Assembly: GCF_001905665.1 (NCBI RefSeq)
Contig: NZ_LIVX01000014.1
Location: 62,001-126,000, forward strand
Length of the DNA stretch: 64,000 bases
Direction of reading: 5' to 3'
From: Streptomyces sp. CB02261
GTDB taxonomy: Bacteria > Actinomycetota > Actinomycetes > Streptomycetales > Streptomycetaceae
The position numbers were made by a program, and so were the translations under genes. Shown one piece after another: positions 1 through 8,580 of this stretch (its first letter is position 1; every line of letters starts with the position of its first letter). The notes beneath the pieces are model-generated. The model was given only the letters and a program-made list of their open reading frames with translations. It searched no databases and was not told where the DNA came from.

Positions 1-468
<468 letters not shown>

Positions 469-513
469 GCTCGTTTGCTCCTTCTGCGCGGAACGGTCAG
501 AACGGCGGAACGG

Positions 514-1914
514 TCAGAACTGGAGGGACTTGGTCTGGAGGTACTCGGAGAGGCCGTGCGCGCCGAGTTCCCGGCCGACGCCCGACTGCTTGTACCCGCC
601 GAAGGGGGCCAGCGGGTTGAACCGGCCGCCGTTGATGTCGACCTGTCCTGTCTCCATGCGGCGCGCGAAGGCGACGGCCTCCTCGGGCTCGCCCCAGACG
701 GCTCCCGCGAGGCCGTAGACCGTGCCGTTGGCGATGGCCAGGGCCTCGGCCTCGTCCTCGTACCTCAGGAGTGAGACGACCGGTCCGAAGATCTCCTCCT
801 GGGCGATGGTCATCTCGGGGGTGACGTCGGCGAAGACGGTCGGGGAGACGTAGTAGCCGGTCTCGCGCGGGGCGTCGGGGCCGCCGGCGACGAGCCGGGC
901 GCCCTCCTCGATCCCCTTCTCGATGTAACCGCGGACGCGCTGCTGCTGCTTGGCGTTGACGAGGGGGCCGACCCGCTCGCCGGGGACGTACTTGGCGACG
1001 GCCTCGGCCGCGAGCGCCACCGCCTCCTCGTACCGGTCCGCGGGGATCAGCATCCGGGTCCAGGCGCTGCACGTCTGGCCGGAGTTGGACATGACGTTGG
1101 CGACGCCGACGGCGACCGCCTTGGACAGGTCGGCGCTCGGCAGGATCACGTTGGCGGACTTGCCGCCGAGTTCGAGGGCGACGCGCTTGACGGCGCCGCC
1201 GGCGAGGGCGCCGATGCCGCGGCCGACGGCGGTGGAGCCGGTGAAGGAGACGAGGTCCACCTCCGGGTGCTCGGCGAGGGCCTGTCCCGCGACCGGGCCG
1301 AGCCCCGTGACCAGGTTGAACACACCGGCGGGCAGGCCCGCCTCGTGGACGGCCTCGGCGAAGAGCTGGGCGGTGAGCGGGGTGTCCTCGGCGGGCTTGA
1401 GGACGGTGGTGCAGCCTGCGGCGAGGGCCGGGGCGACCTTGGCGACGATCTGGTGGAGCGGGTAGTTCCAGGGGGTGATCGCGGCGACGACGCCGACCGG
1501 CTCCGAGTAGACGGTCGAGTTGCCGACCTTCTCCTCGAAGGGGTGGGTGGCGGCCAGTTCCGCGTACGAGCCGGCCACGGCGATCGGCAGCCCGGCGTGG
1601 ACGGCGGCGGCGAGCTGCGGCGGCGCGCCGAGTTCGGCGGTGACGGTGGCGGCGATCTCCTCCGCGCGGGCGGCCAGCGCGTCGCGGAGGGCGGCGATGC
1701 GCGCGCCCCGTTCGGCGGGCGGGGTCGCGGCCCAGCCGGGCAGCGCGGCCCGGGCGGCGCGTACGGCGGCGTCGACGTCGTCGGCCGTGCCGGCCGGGAC
1801 ATGGCCGATGACCTGCTCGTCCGCCGGGTTGATGACGGCGATGGTGTCGGGGCCGGACGCGGGGCGCCACTCCCCGCCGATGTACATAGCGTCGTGCGCG
1901 TCGTGGGCCTTCAT
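514..1914 (-). CDS. Aldehyde dehydrogenase (NAD(P)-dependent, ALDH superfamily)
   Basis: Protein of 466 residues, normal length for the family. Visible landmarks are N150 in ITPWNYP, E248 in LELGGKS and the catalytic C282 in NSGQTCSAW, so the active site looks intact. It would oxidise an aldehyde to a carboxylate. The start is MKAHDAHDAM, preceded by GGAGAGGGAAG; the upstream extension of the open frame to 2292 has no support. A later ATG (MYIGGEW, 1887) lacks a comparable ribosome site. Transcription continues into the alcohol dehydrogenase 45 bp downstream. A 19-bp near-palindrome lies 48 bp upstream of the start. Confidence 0.95.
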   Translation of the reverse strand: MKAHDAHDAMYIGGEWRPASGPDTIAVINPADEQVIGHVPAGTADDVDAAVRAARAALPGWAATPPAERGARIAALRDALAARAEEIAATVTAELGAPPQLAAAVHAGLPIAVAGSYAELAATHPFEEKVGNSTVYSEPVGVVAAITPWNYPLHQIVAKVAPALAAGCTTVLKPAEDTPLTAQLFAEAVHEAGLPAGVFNLVTGLGPVAGQALAEHPEVDLVSFTGSTAVGRGIGALAGGAVKRVALELGGKSANVILPSADLSKAVAVGVANVMSNSGQTCSAWTRMLIPADRYEEAVALAAEAVAKYVPGERVGPLVNAKQQQRVRGYIEKGIEEGARLVAGGPDAPRETGYYVSPTVFADVTPEMTIAQEEIFGPVVSLLRYEDEAEALAIANGTVYGLAGAVWGEPEEAVAFARRMETGQVDINGGRFNPLAPFGGYKQSGVGRELGAHGLSEYLQTKSLQF

Positions 1915-1936
1915 GCGCTTCCCTCTCCTCACCCGG

Positions 1937-1946
1937 CCGACCGGTT
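1937..1946. promoter_or_regulatory. CCGACCGGTT element in the aldehyde dehydrogenase leader
   Basis: The 10-mer CCGACCGGTT lies between the ALDH start and the upstream palindrome, within a wider partial palindrome (GCCG-ACCGGT-TCGGC). The same 10-mer recurs at 7758-7767 in front of the molybdopterin oxidoreductase and beside a TetR gene. TetR-family operators are often of this CCGG-centred type. Linking the two sites is inference. Confidence 0.35.
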
Positions 1947-1961
1947 CGGCGGCGTCGACCC

Positions 1962-1980
1962 AAACTAGCGCTGTTAGTTT
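1962..1980. promoter_or_regulatory. Palindromic operator candidate for the aldehyde/alcohol dehydrogenase operon
   Basis: AAACTAGCGCTGTTAGTTT has perfect 6-bp arms AAACTA/TAGTTT around a 7-bp centre. It is strikingly AT-rich for this genome and sits 48 bp upstream of the ALDH start, where a promoter would lie. The length and symmetry suit a dimeric repressor of the TetR or MarR type. No regulator gene adjoins it. Confidence 0.5.
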
Positions 1981-2206
1981 TTCGGCGCCAGGGCTACGGG
2001 ACGTGCCCCGGGTCTCAGTACGCGACCGATCGTGCCGCCCCGGCCCCGACCCTGTCCACGGCGGGACCGGACGGCCGCGTGGGCCCGGTACCGGCGCGGG
2101 GCTCCTGGACACGCGGCCGCGTCCGGTGGGCACGCCGGGTGGCGGCCCGCCGGACGCGGCGGGGGTGCGGGACCGACGGAGCGGCTGGGTCCGTCGAGAC
2201 CGCGGG

Positions 2207-2980
2207 TCAGATCTTCTGCGCGATGTCGGTGAGGTGGGCGAAGACGACGATGTTCGCCTCGTAACCCTTGGTGCGGTGGAAGGCTCCGCCACAGGTCAGC
2301 AGCCGCAGTTCGGGCCGCCCGGTGGAGCCGTACACCTCTTTGTCGGGGAACTCGGCCTTGGTGTACGTACGGATGCGGTCGACCGTGAAGACGGCGACCT
2401 TGCCGTCGGCGCGGGCGACCCGGACGGTGTTGCCCGGGCTGAGCGCGTTGAGGTTCAGGAAGACGGCGGGCCCGGTGCGGGTGTCGCGGTGGCCGACGAC
2501 GACGGCGGTCCCCCGCTCCCCCGGTGTGGCGCCCTTCGCGTACCAGCCGACGACCCGGGGGTTCTCGACCGGCGGCGTGGCGAGCCGCCCCGCGGCATCG
2601 AGGCCGAGGTCGATGACGGGCGCCTCGATGGTGATCGCCGGCACGGCGAGGACGGTGGGACGTGAACGGGCCAGCGGCGCGGGCGGGGAGGTCGGCGGCC
2701 GGGACTTGGGCGCGGCCTTCGCCCGGGGCCGGGGCGTGGACGGGGGCTGTGCCGCGGTACTCGCCTTGTGGTCCTGGGCGGCCGGCGCTCCGGCCGCCGC
2801 GGCCGCCCCGGCCCCGCCGGGAGTGGCGGGGCCGGCGGCGAGCGCCGGCCCGGCCGGCTCCTCGTCACCGGCCCACCAGACGCCGCCGGTCACCAGGACC
2901 ACGGTGACGGTCACGGTCCTGGCGAGCCGGAACAGGCGCCGGCGCCTGCGCGTGAGGCGGGACGACCTACGCGGCGCCAT
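2207..2980 (-). CDS. Class F sortase
   Basis: 257 residues: a basic N-terminus, a membrane anchor at about residues 20-37, an Ala/Pro-rich linker to about 105, then the sortase beta-barrel. The catalytic His is H164 in VVGHRDT, the Cys is C230 in LLTCGGAF, and R236 just after it is the likely third residue. Sortases cleave a sorting signal and join the protein to the cell envelope. The pattern GWYAKGATPGERGTAVVVGH is typical of actinobacterial class F. It overlaps the upstream surface-protein gene by 14 bp, so the two are co-translated and probably work together. The class F substrate motif is not well defined. Confidence 0.88.
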   Translation of the reverse strand: MAPRRSSRLTRRRRRLFRLARTVTVTVVLVTGGVWWAGDEEPAGPALAAGPATPGGAGAAAAAGAPAAQDHKASTAAQPPSTPRPRAKAAPKSRPPTSPPAPLARSRPTVLAVPAITIEAPVIDLGLDAAGRLATPPVENPRVVGWYAKGATPGERGTAVVVGHRDTRTGPAVFLNLNALSPGNTVRVARADGKVAVFTVDRIRTYTKAEFPDKEVYGSTGRPELRLLTCGGAFHRTKGYEANIVVFAHLTDIAQKI

Positions 2981-3686
2981 CGTTGCGGCGGCGCGAGCGG
3001 CGGATCAGGACCAGTCCGGCCGTACCGGCGAGGCCGGCGGCGACGGCCGCCCCGACGCCGAAGGTGGAGGAGTCCTCGGCGGCGATCTCCGCGCTGCCGC
3101 CGCCGCCGGCGCCGACCGGGCCGTGCGGGGGCTTGTGCTGGCCGTTGCCGCCGTTCCAGCCGTTGTTGTTCCCGTTGTTGCCGTTGTTGCCGTGGTGTCC
3201 GTTACCGCCGTTGCCGCCGTTGCCGTTGCCGCCGTTGCCGTTCGGCGGGCCGTCGAAGTGGTCGCAGTCGACGCGGAAGACCTTGCTCTTCTTGGCGCCC
3301 TGCTGCCCCGTCCAGGTCCACTCGACCTTGTACATGCCGTCGGGGAGTTCGATGTCGGGCGTGTACCCGTTGCCCGCGGGGTCGACGGTGATCGAGCCGA
3401 CTCTGACCGCACCGCCCTTCGGGGGCTGCGGCGAGATCGTCCAGTTGAGCAGCTGGAGGCCGTCGAAGCCGAGCGCGGAGATGTAGAACGTGCAGACCCT
3501 GGGCTCGTTGCGCTGATCGGCCTCCGGCGTACGGGGCGGCTCGTCGGGGCGCCCGGCGTGGTGGATCTTGACGTCGCCGTTGTCGCCGGGGGCGGCGAAG
3601 GCGGCGGGCGCGCCCGCGAGGGCGACACCACTGAGGGTGAGGGCGGCTGCGGTAGCGGCCAGGGGCCGGGCGAGGCGAACAGACAT
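2967..3686 (-). CDS. Secreted surface protein encoded with the class F sortase
   Basis: 239 residues: a signal peptide ending near AFAAPG, a globular domain at about 33-145 with two cysteines (RVCTFYI and RVDCDHF), a Gly/Asn repeat region (GNGGNGNGGNGGNG, about 150-180), then a C-terminal hydrophobic segment followed by RRSRRRNDGAA. That tail has the architecture of a sorted protein, but there is no LPXTG or LAXTG; the residues before the membrane segment are SAEIAAEDSSTFG. A strong GGAGG precedes the ATG. Products of this type recur next to class F sortases in Streptomyces. Its biochemical role is unknown; it may be a sortase partner or substrate. Confidence 0.8.
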   Translation of the reverse strand: MSVRLARPLAATAAALTLSGVALAGAPAAFAAPGDNGDVKIHHAGRPDEPPRTPEADQRNEPRVCTFYISALGFDGLQLLNWTISPQPPKGGAVRVGSITVDPAGNGYTPDIELPDGMYKVEWTWTGQQGAKKSKVFRVDCDHFDGPPNGNGGNGNGGNGGNGHHGNNGNNGNNNGWNGGNGQHKPPHGPVGAGGGGSAEIAAEDSSTFGVGAAVAAGLAGTAGLVLIRRSRRRNDGAA

Positions 3687-3850
3687 GCGGATTCCTCCGG
3701 GATGATGTCGGCGGGCATTTCAACCGATAGTCTGACTATTAGTCATCACCTGGACACGGAGGGTGGCGACATGCGCGTCGCCACCCTCCGTTTCCCCCGT
3801 CCGGCCCAGAGGTCGTACGGCCCGGCTCGTGTCGGCCCGGCCCGGCGCCC

Positions 3851-5359
3851 TCAGACGATCCCGAAGACGATTCCCGCCGCGAGCACGACCAGCGAGGTCA
3901 GCGCGGCCCACTTCACCGTGAACCTGGTGTGGTCGCCGAACTCCACCTTGGCCATGCCCACCAGGACGTACACCGCCGGCACCAGCGGGCTCGACATGTG
4001 CAGGGCCTGACCGACCAGCGAGGCCCGCGCGATCTCCAGCGGCGACACGCCGTGGGCCGCGCCCGCCTCGGCGAGGACCGGCAGCACGCCGAAGTAGAAG
4101 CCGTCGTTCGACATGAAGTAGGTGAGCGGCAGGCTGAGCACGCCGGTGACCAGGGCCATGTGCGGGCCCATGCCCTCCGGGATCGCGCCGACGAGCCAGT
4201 CGGCCATGTGCTTGACCATGCCCGTGCCGGTCAGGACCCCGGTGAAGACGGCCGCGGCGAAGACCATGCCGGAGACGTTGAGGACGTTGTCGGCGTGGGC
4301 GGCGATACGCGCCTTCTGCTCGGCCGTCTTCGGGTAGTTGACGGTGAGCGCGAGCGCGGCGCCGAGGAGGAACAGCACGGGGATCGGCAGCAGTTCGAAA
4401 ATCATCGCGGCGAGCAGCACGAGCGTCAGGCCCGCGTTGAACCAGTACAGGTGGGGGCGGAGCGTCGGACGGTTCGGGTCCAGGCCCTGGAACCCGCCGT
4501 CCTCAGCTGCCGACGCGCCGGGGGTGGCGGGGCCGGTGGGGGCGGCCCCGGGGGTGCCGGTGGGAGTGGTCCCGGGGGTGCCGGTGGGGATGGTCCCGGA
4601 GATGCCGGTGGGGGTGGTCCCGGAGGTGCCGGTGGGGCTGCCGGTGCCGGTGTCTGTCGCGTCACTGCCGTTGCCACCGCCGAGGCCACCGGCCCCGACC
4701 AGCACGGTCTCGGTCTCGGGCACCAGGGCCTCGTCGAGCGTGAGGTAGCCGATGCGCTTGCGCTCGCGGCGCCCGAGGACGTACGCGAGGACGAAGACGA
4801 AGAGCAGGCCCATGGCGAGCGCCGGGATCATCGGCACGAAGACGTCGGCGGCGTCCAGCTTCAGCGCGGTCGCGGCGCGGGCCGTGGGACCGCCCCAGGG
4901 CAGGGTGTTCATGACGCCGTTGGCGGTGGCCGCGACACCCGTCATGACCACGAGGCTCATACCGAGCCGCTTGTAGAGCGGATACATCGCCGAGACGGTG
5001 ATCATGAAGGTGGTGGAGCCGTCGCCGTCCAGCGAGACGATCGCGGCGAGCACCGCCGTGCCGACGACGATCCGGACGGGGTCGGCCTTGCAGAAGCGCA
5101 GGATGCCCCGGACGATCGGGTCGAAGAGCCCGACGTCGATCATGACGCCGAAGTAGACGATGGCGAACATCAGCATCGCCGCCGTCGGCGCCAGCTTGCC
5201 GACGCCTTCGATGACGTAGTCGCCGAGCTGGGCCCCCTGCCCGACCGCGACGCAGAAGAGCGCGGGGATCAGCACGAGCGCCGCGATCGGCGACATCTTT
5301 CTCATCATGATCAGGACCAGGAAGGTCGCGATCATGGCGAAGCCGAGGACGGTCAGCAT
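3851..5359 (-). CDS. Citrate transporter, CitMHS family
   Basis: 502-residue polytopic membrane protein with about 12 segments. Family features include the N-terminal MMRKMSPIAALVLIPALF, SLDGDGSTTFMITVSAMYP and the C-terminal FMSNDGFYFGVLPVLAEAGA. CitMHS carriers import citrate complexed with a divalent metal, driven by protons. The central cytoplasmic loop carries a low-complexity insert of ten-residue Gly/Thr/Pro repeats. The ATG at 5359 is preferred because GAGGTG sits six bases upstream of it; a GTG nine bases earlier is an alternative. No regulator or citrate-metabolising gene adjoins it. Confidence 0.93.
   Translation of the reverse strand: MLTVLGFAMIATFLVLIMMRKMSPIAALVLIPALFCVAVGQGAQLGDYVIEGVGKLAPTAAMLMFAIVYFGVMIDVGLFDPIVRGILRFCKADPVRIVVGTAVLAAIVSLDGDGSTTFMITVSAMYPLYKRLGMSLVVMTGVAATANGVMNTLPWGGPTARAATALKLDAADVFVPMIPALAMGLLFVFVLAYVLGRRERKRIGYLTLDEALVPETETVLVGAGGLGGGNGSDATDTGTGSPTGTSGTTPTGISGTIPTGTPGTTPTGTPGAAPTGPATPGASAAEDGGFQGLDPNRPTLRPHLYWFNAGLTLVLLAAMIFELLPIPVLFLLGAALALTVNYPKTAEQKARIAAHADNVLNVSGMVFAAAVFTGVLTGTGMVKHMADWLVGAIPEGMGPHMALVTGVLSLPLTYFMSNDGFYFGVLPVLAEAGAAHGVSPLEIARASLVGQALHMSSPLVPAVYVLVGMAKVEFGDHTRFTVKWAALTSLVVLAAGIVFGIV
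4518..4652. repeat. In-frame 30-bp tandem repeats inside the citrate transporter gene
   Basis: About four imperfect copies of a 30-bp unit encode ten-residue steps such as GTPGTTPTGT, GISGTIPTGT and GTPGAAPTGP. They lie in the loop between the two halves of the transporter. Such units can expand or contract without breaking the frame. Confidence 0.8.
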
Positions 5360-5518
5360 GGAGGGCACCTCACGTTCACCGTTGAACTGCCGCCGAGCGG
5401 CGGTCCGGATGACGGTAGGTGCCCCCTTCTGCCGTTAACAAGACGTTGACGCGTGAGCAATACGAGCAAAACCCCAGGTCACGACGGGGGTCGTGGCCTG
5501 GCCGGGCGCGAGCCGGTG

Positions 5519-7720
5519 TCACGCGAGGGGCGACACCTCGACGGGGAAGCCGTTCAGTACGGCCGTACCCGACAGCGGGTCGAGCCGGGAGCCGTCGAGC
5601 AGCTGGTTGACGTTGACGCCGGGGCGGGCGGACGCCACGGTCAGCCGGGTGCCCGGCCGGTCGTGACCCCAGCCGTGCGGGAGGCTCACCACCCCGGGGC
5701 GCACCCCGTCGGTGACCTCGACCGGGACCTCCAGCTCGCCGCCCTCGCCCTTGACGCGGGCGAGCCCGCCGTCGGCCAGCCGCAGCCGGGCCGCGTCCTC
5801 GGGGTGCACCTGGAGGGTGCAGCGGTTCGAACCTCCCCCGAGGGCAGGGGTGTTGTGCAGCCAGCTGTTGTTCGAGCGCAGGTGGCGGCGCCCGACGAGC
5901 TGGAGCGTGCCCGGGTCGGGTACGGCGTCGAGCGCGGCGCGCAGCCGGGGCAGGTCGGCGGCGACGGGCGGCGGGAGCAGCTCGATCCGTCCGCTGCGGG
6001 TCTTGAGGACCTGCGGGAGGCGCGGCTTCAGCGAGCCGAGGTCGATGCCGTGCGGTTGGGCCTTCAGCTCGTCGAGGGTCAGCCCGTACGGGCCGAGGCG
6101 CAGCATCAGGTCGAGCCGGCGCTCGGGCCCGGTGTCCCCGGTGAGCCGGGCCGCGAACTCCTCGGGGTCGGCTCCGAACGCCGGTGAGTGCTCCTGCGTC
6201 ACGGCCTTGGCGAGGGTGGTGTCGATGGCGAGCTGGTCGACGGCGGAGGGCGGAGCGCCGTGCATCCCGGAGACCGCGAGGATCAGCCGCGCGTGGATCT
6301 CGCACTCGTCCATCAGCTCGGCTTCGAGGGGTACGGCCGCCGGGGTGAAGCGGGCTTGGTCGCGGACGGCGAAGCCGTTGAAGGCGAAGTCGAAGTGGGC
6401 ACTGCGGGAGGGCGGCGGCGGGGGCAGCAGGACATCGGCGTGGCGGGAGGTCTCGTTGAGGTACGGGTCGATGGCGACCATGAGGTCGAGGGAGCCGAGG
6501 GCCGCGTCGAGGCGGTCCCCGTCAGGCGCGGAGAGGACGGGGTTGGCGGCGATGGTGATCACCGCGCGGATGCGCCCCTCGCCCGGCGTCTCGATCTCCT
6601 CGGCGAGCGCGACCATGGGCAACTCGCCCTTGGCCTCGGGGTGGTGGGAGACCCTGCTGTGCCGGCGCCCGAGGGCGAAGCCCCGGCCCGGTCCGGCGGG
6701 ACGCGGGGCGGGCGCGGTGGCGGATTGCGGGAAGAGGGCGCCGCCGGGACGGTCCAGGTTGCCGGTGAGGATGTTGAGGACGTCGACGAGCCAGTTGCCG
6801 AGGGTGCCGTACTCCACGGTGGAGCTGCCCATCCGCCCGTAGACGGCGGCGGTGGGCGCGGCGGCGAGCTCCCGGGCGAGGGCGCGGATGGTGTCCGCGT
6901 CCACGTCGCAGGCGGCGGCGACCGCCTCCGGGCTGAACTCCCTTACGGCGGCCCGTACCTCCTCGACCCCCTCCACATGGGCGGTGAGCGGACCGAGGTC
7001 GGTGAGTCCCTCCTCGAAGAGGGTGTGGACGAGCGCGGCGAGGAGGAGGGCGTCGGCGCCGGGGCGGATCGCGACGTGCCGGTCGGCGAGCCGCGCGGTG
7101 CGGGTCCGCCGGGGGTCGACGACGGTGAGGGTGCCGCCGCGCCGGCGCAGCGCCTTGAGCCTGCCGGGGAAGTCGGGGGCGGTGCACAGGCTTCCGTTGG
7201 AGTCCAGCGGGTTGGCTCCGAGGATCAGCAGGTGGTCGGTGCGGTCCAGGTCCGGCACGGGGACGGCGAAGGGGTCTCCGAACAGCAGCCCGCTGGAGAC
7301 GTGCTTGGGCATCTGGTCGAGCGTGGACGCCGTGAAGAGGTTGCGGGTGCGGACCGCGCCGATCAGCAGGGGCGGGTAGAGGGCGCCTGCCATCGTGTGC
7401 ACGTTGGGGTTGCCCAGGACGATACCCACGGCATCCGGCCCGTACTCCTCGATGATCGGTCGGATTCCGGCGGCGATCCTGTCGAACGCCTCCTGCCAGG
7501 TGGCCTCCTGGAGGCGCCCGTCCTTGCGGACGAGGGGGGTGCGGAGCCGGTCGGGGTCGGCGTCCACCTCGGGGAACGCGGCGCCCTTGGGACAGATGAA
7601 CCCCTGGCTGAAGACGTCGTCGCGGTCGCCGCGCGCCGCGGTGACACGGGTCCCCTCGATCGTGAGGGTCAGTCCGCAGGTCGCTTCGCAGAGGGGGCAG
7701 ATGCGCGGGGCGGTGGGCAT
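5519..7720 (-). CDS. Molybdopterin-dependent oxidoreductase (formate dehydrogenase/nitrate reductase superfamily)
   Basis: 733 residues. The N-terminal [4Fe-4S] motif is intact: C8, C11, C15 and C43 (CPLCEATC then GFICPKG). Molybdopterin-binding blocks follow (ILGANPLDSNG, VVDPRRTRTA, IDPYLNETSRHADVLLP), and the C-terminal molydop-binding domain ends near VSPLA. It would be a bis-MGD enzyme in the cytoplasm, since there is no twin-arginine signal. The substrate is unknown. The ATG at 7720 has AGGGAG seven bases upstream; an in-frame ATG at 7756 would overlap the palindromic element. It is the gene after a TetR regulator, separated by 75 bp. No electron-transfer subunit adjoins it. Confidence 0.9.
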   Translation of the reverse strand: MPTAPRICPLCEATCGLTLTIEGTRVTAARGDRDDVFSQGFICPKGAAFPEVDADPDRLRTPLVRKDGRLQEATWQEAFDRIAAGIRPIIEEYGPDAVGIVLGNPNVHTMAGALYPPLLIGAVRTRNLFTASTLDQMPKHVSSGLLFGDPFAVPVPDLDRTDHLLILGANPLDSNGSLCTAPDFPGRLKALRRRGGTLTVVDPRRTRTARLADRHVAIRPGADALLLAALVHTLFEEGLTDLGPLTAHVEGVEEVRAAVREFSPEAVAAACDVDADTIRALARELAAAPTAAVYGRMGSSTVEYGTLGNWLVDVLNILTGNLDRPGGALFPQSATAPAPRPAGPGRGFALGRRHSRVSHHPEAKGELPMVALAEEIETPGEGRIRAVITIAANPVLSAPDGDRLDAALGSLDLMVAIDPYLNETSRHADVLLPPPPPSRSAHFDFAFNGFAVRDQARFTPAAVPLEAELMDECEIHARLILAVSGMHGAPPSAVDQLAIDTTLAKAVTQEHSPAFGADPEEFAARLTGDTGPERRLDLMLRLGPYGLTLDELKAQPHGIDLGSLKPRLPQVLKTRSGRIELLPPPVAADLPRLRAALDAVPDPGTLQLVGRRHLRSNNSWLHNTPALGGGSNRCTLQVHPEDAARLRLADGGLARVKGEGGELEVPVEVTDGVRPGVVSLPHGWGHDRPGTRLTVASARPGVNVNQLLDGSRLDPLSGTAVLNGFPVEVSPLA

Positions 7721-7757
7721 GGCGTCTCCCTGGGACGGCGTCGGACGGCTGAGCATA

Positions 7758-7769
7758 CCGACCGGTTGG
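7758..7769. promoter_or_regulatory. CCGG-centred palindrome between tetR and the molybdopterin oxidoreductase
   Basis: CCGACCGGTTGG is a 12-bp near-palindrome with one mismatched pair. It lies 38 bp upstream of the oxidoreductase start and 27 bp past the TetR stop. It is a plausible binding site for the adjacent TetR protein controlling the downstream gene. Confidence 0.45.
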
Positions 7770-7795
7770 CACGTGCGGGAGGGGTCGGCCGGAGG

Positions 7796-8518
7796 TTACG
7801 AGAGCGAGGGCGCCAGGTACGCGTGGAGCAGATGGCGGGTCTCGTCGATGAGCGCGGGGTCGCCCGCGGGGTCGGCGCGGAACGCGAGCCGGACGAGGGC
7901 GTCGGCGGTCTCGACGCCGACCAGGACCTTTCGCCGCAGGTCGTCGTCCGCGGGGCGGTCCAGGTGGGTGGCGAGGAGGGCGCAGAGCCGCTCGGCGACC
8001 AGCCGGTTGGGATCCTCGACGGCACCCCCGGCCGAACCGTCACCCTCCCCCGGGTCGACCTCCTCGACACTCTCGCCCTCCCCGGGGTCGACCTCCTCGG
8101 CACCCTCGCTCTCACCGGGCGCGGCCGCGGGCACCCCGAAGTCGACCAGGGCGAACCCCGGGACGGTCCGCTTCATCGCGATGAACTCGTCCAGGACGCC
8201 GTCGATGGCCCCGTAGGCGTCGAGGCGCGGCGCCGCGGCGAGGCGGTCGGAGACCCGCCGGGCGTACTCGTCGAGGTTGCGGTGCGCGAGGGCGGCGACC
8301 ATCGCCCGCTTGTTGCCGAAGAAGCGGTAGACGGAGCCGATCGGGACTCCGGCGCGGCCGGCGACGGCACGGGTGCTCAGCTGCTCGTAGCCGGTCTCGT
8401 CGAGAAGCGCCGCACAGGCGTCGAGGATCCGGGCGAGCCGCTCGGCACTGCGCCGCTGGACGGGGGCGCGGCGGAGGGCCGGAGGGGTCTGGGCGCGGGT
8501 CTGGGACACGGGGACCAT
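7796..8518 (-). CDS. TetR family transcriptional regulator
   Basis: 240 residues. The N-terminal helix-turn-helix is clear at about 25-70 (RILDACAALLDETGYEQLSTRAVAGRAGVPIGSVYRFFGNK). The ligand domain is interrupted at about 132-165 by an acidic insert containing two copies of EEVDPGEGxS/D. CGGAG precedes the ATG. It is followed on the same strand by the molybdopterin oxidoreductase, with a CCGG-centred palindrome in the gap. By position between the citrate transporter and hmgA it may correspond to SCO1712 of S. coelicolor, a reported regulator of antibiotic production; that is from memory and unchecked. Confidence 0.92.
   Translation of the reverse strand: MVPVSQTRAQTPPALRRAPVQRRSAERLARILDACAALLDETGYEQLSTRAVAGRAGVPIGSVYRFFGNKRAMVAALAHRNLDEYARRVSDRLAAAPRLDAYGAIDGVLDEFIAMKRTVPGFALVDFGVPAAAPGESEGAEEVDPGEGESVEEVDPGEGDGSAGGAVEDPNRLVAERLCALLATHLDRPADDDLRRKVLVGVETADALVRLAFRADPAGDPALIDETRHLLHAYLAPSLS
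8041..8105. repeat. In-frame 30-bp duplication inside the tetR gene
   Basis: Two adjacent units encode EEVDPGEGES and EEVDPGEGDG, giving a strongly acidic insertion in the ligand-binding domain. They are near-identical at the DNA level (gtcgacctcctc repeated). Confidence 0.75.
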
Positions 8519-8580
8519 GATGCCGCTCCGGTCGGGGGTCCGGCGGGTACGGGCGCACGGCGGGCCGGACGTCTCGTCGT

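Noticed and set aside
5391..5404. CCGCCG/CGGCGG hairpin upstream of the citrate transporter gene
   Set aside because: A 6-bp stem with a 2-base loop is expected by chance at this GC content.
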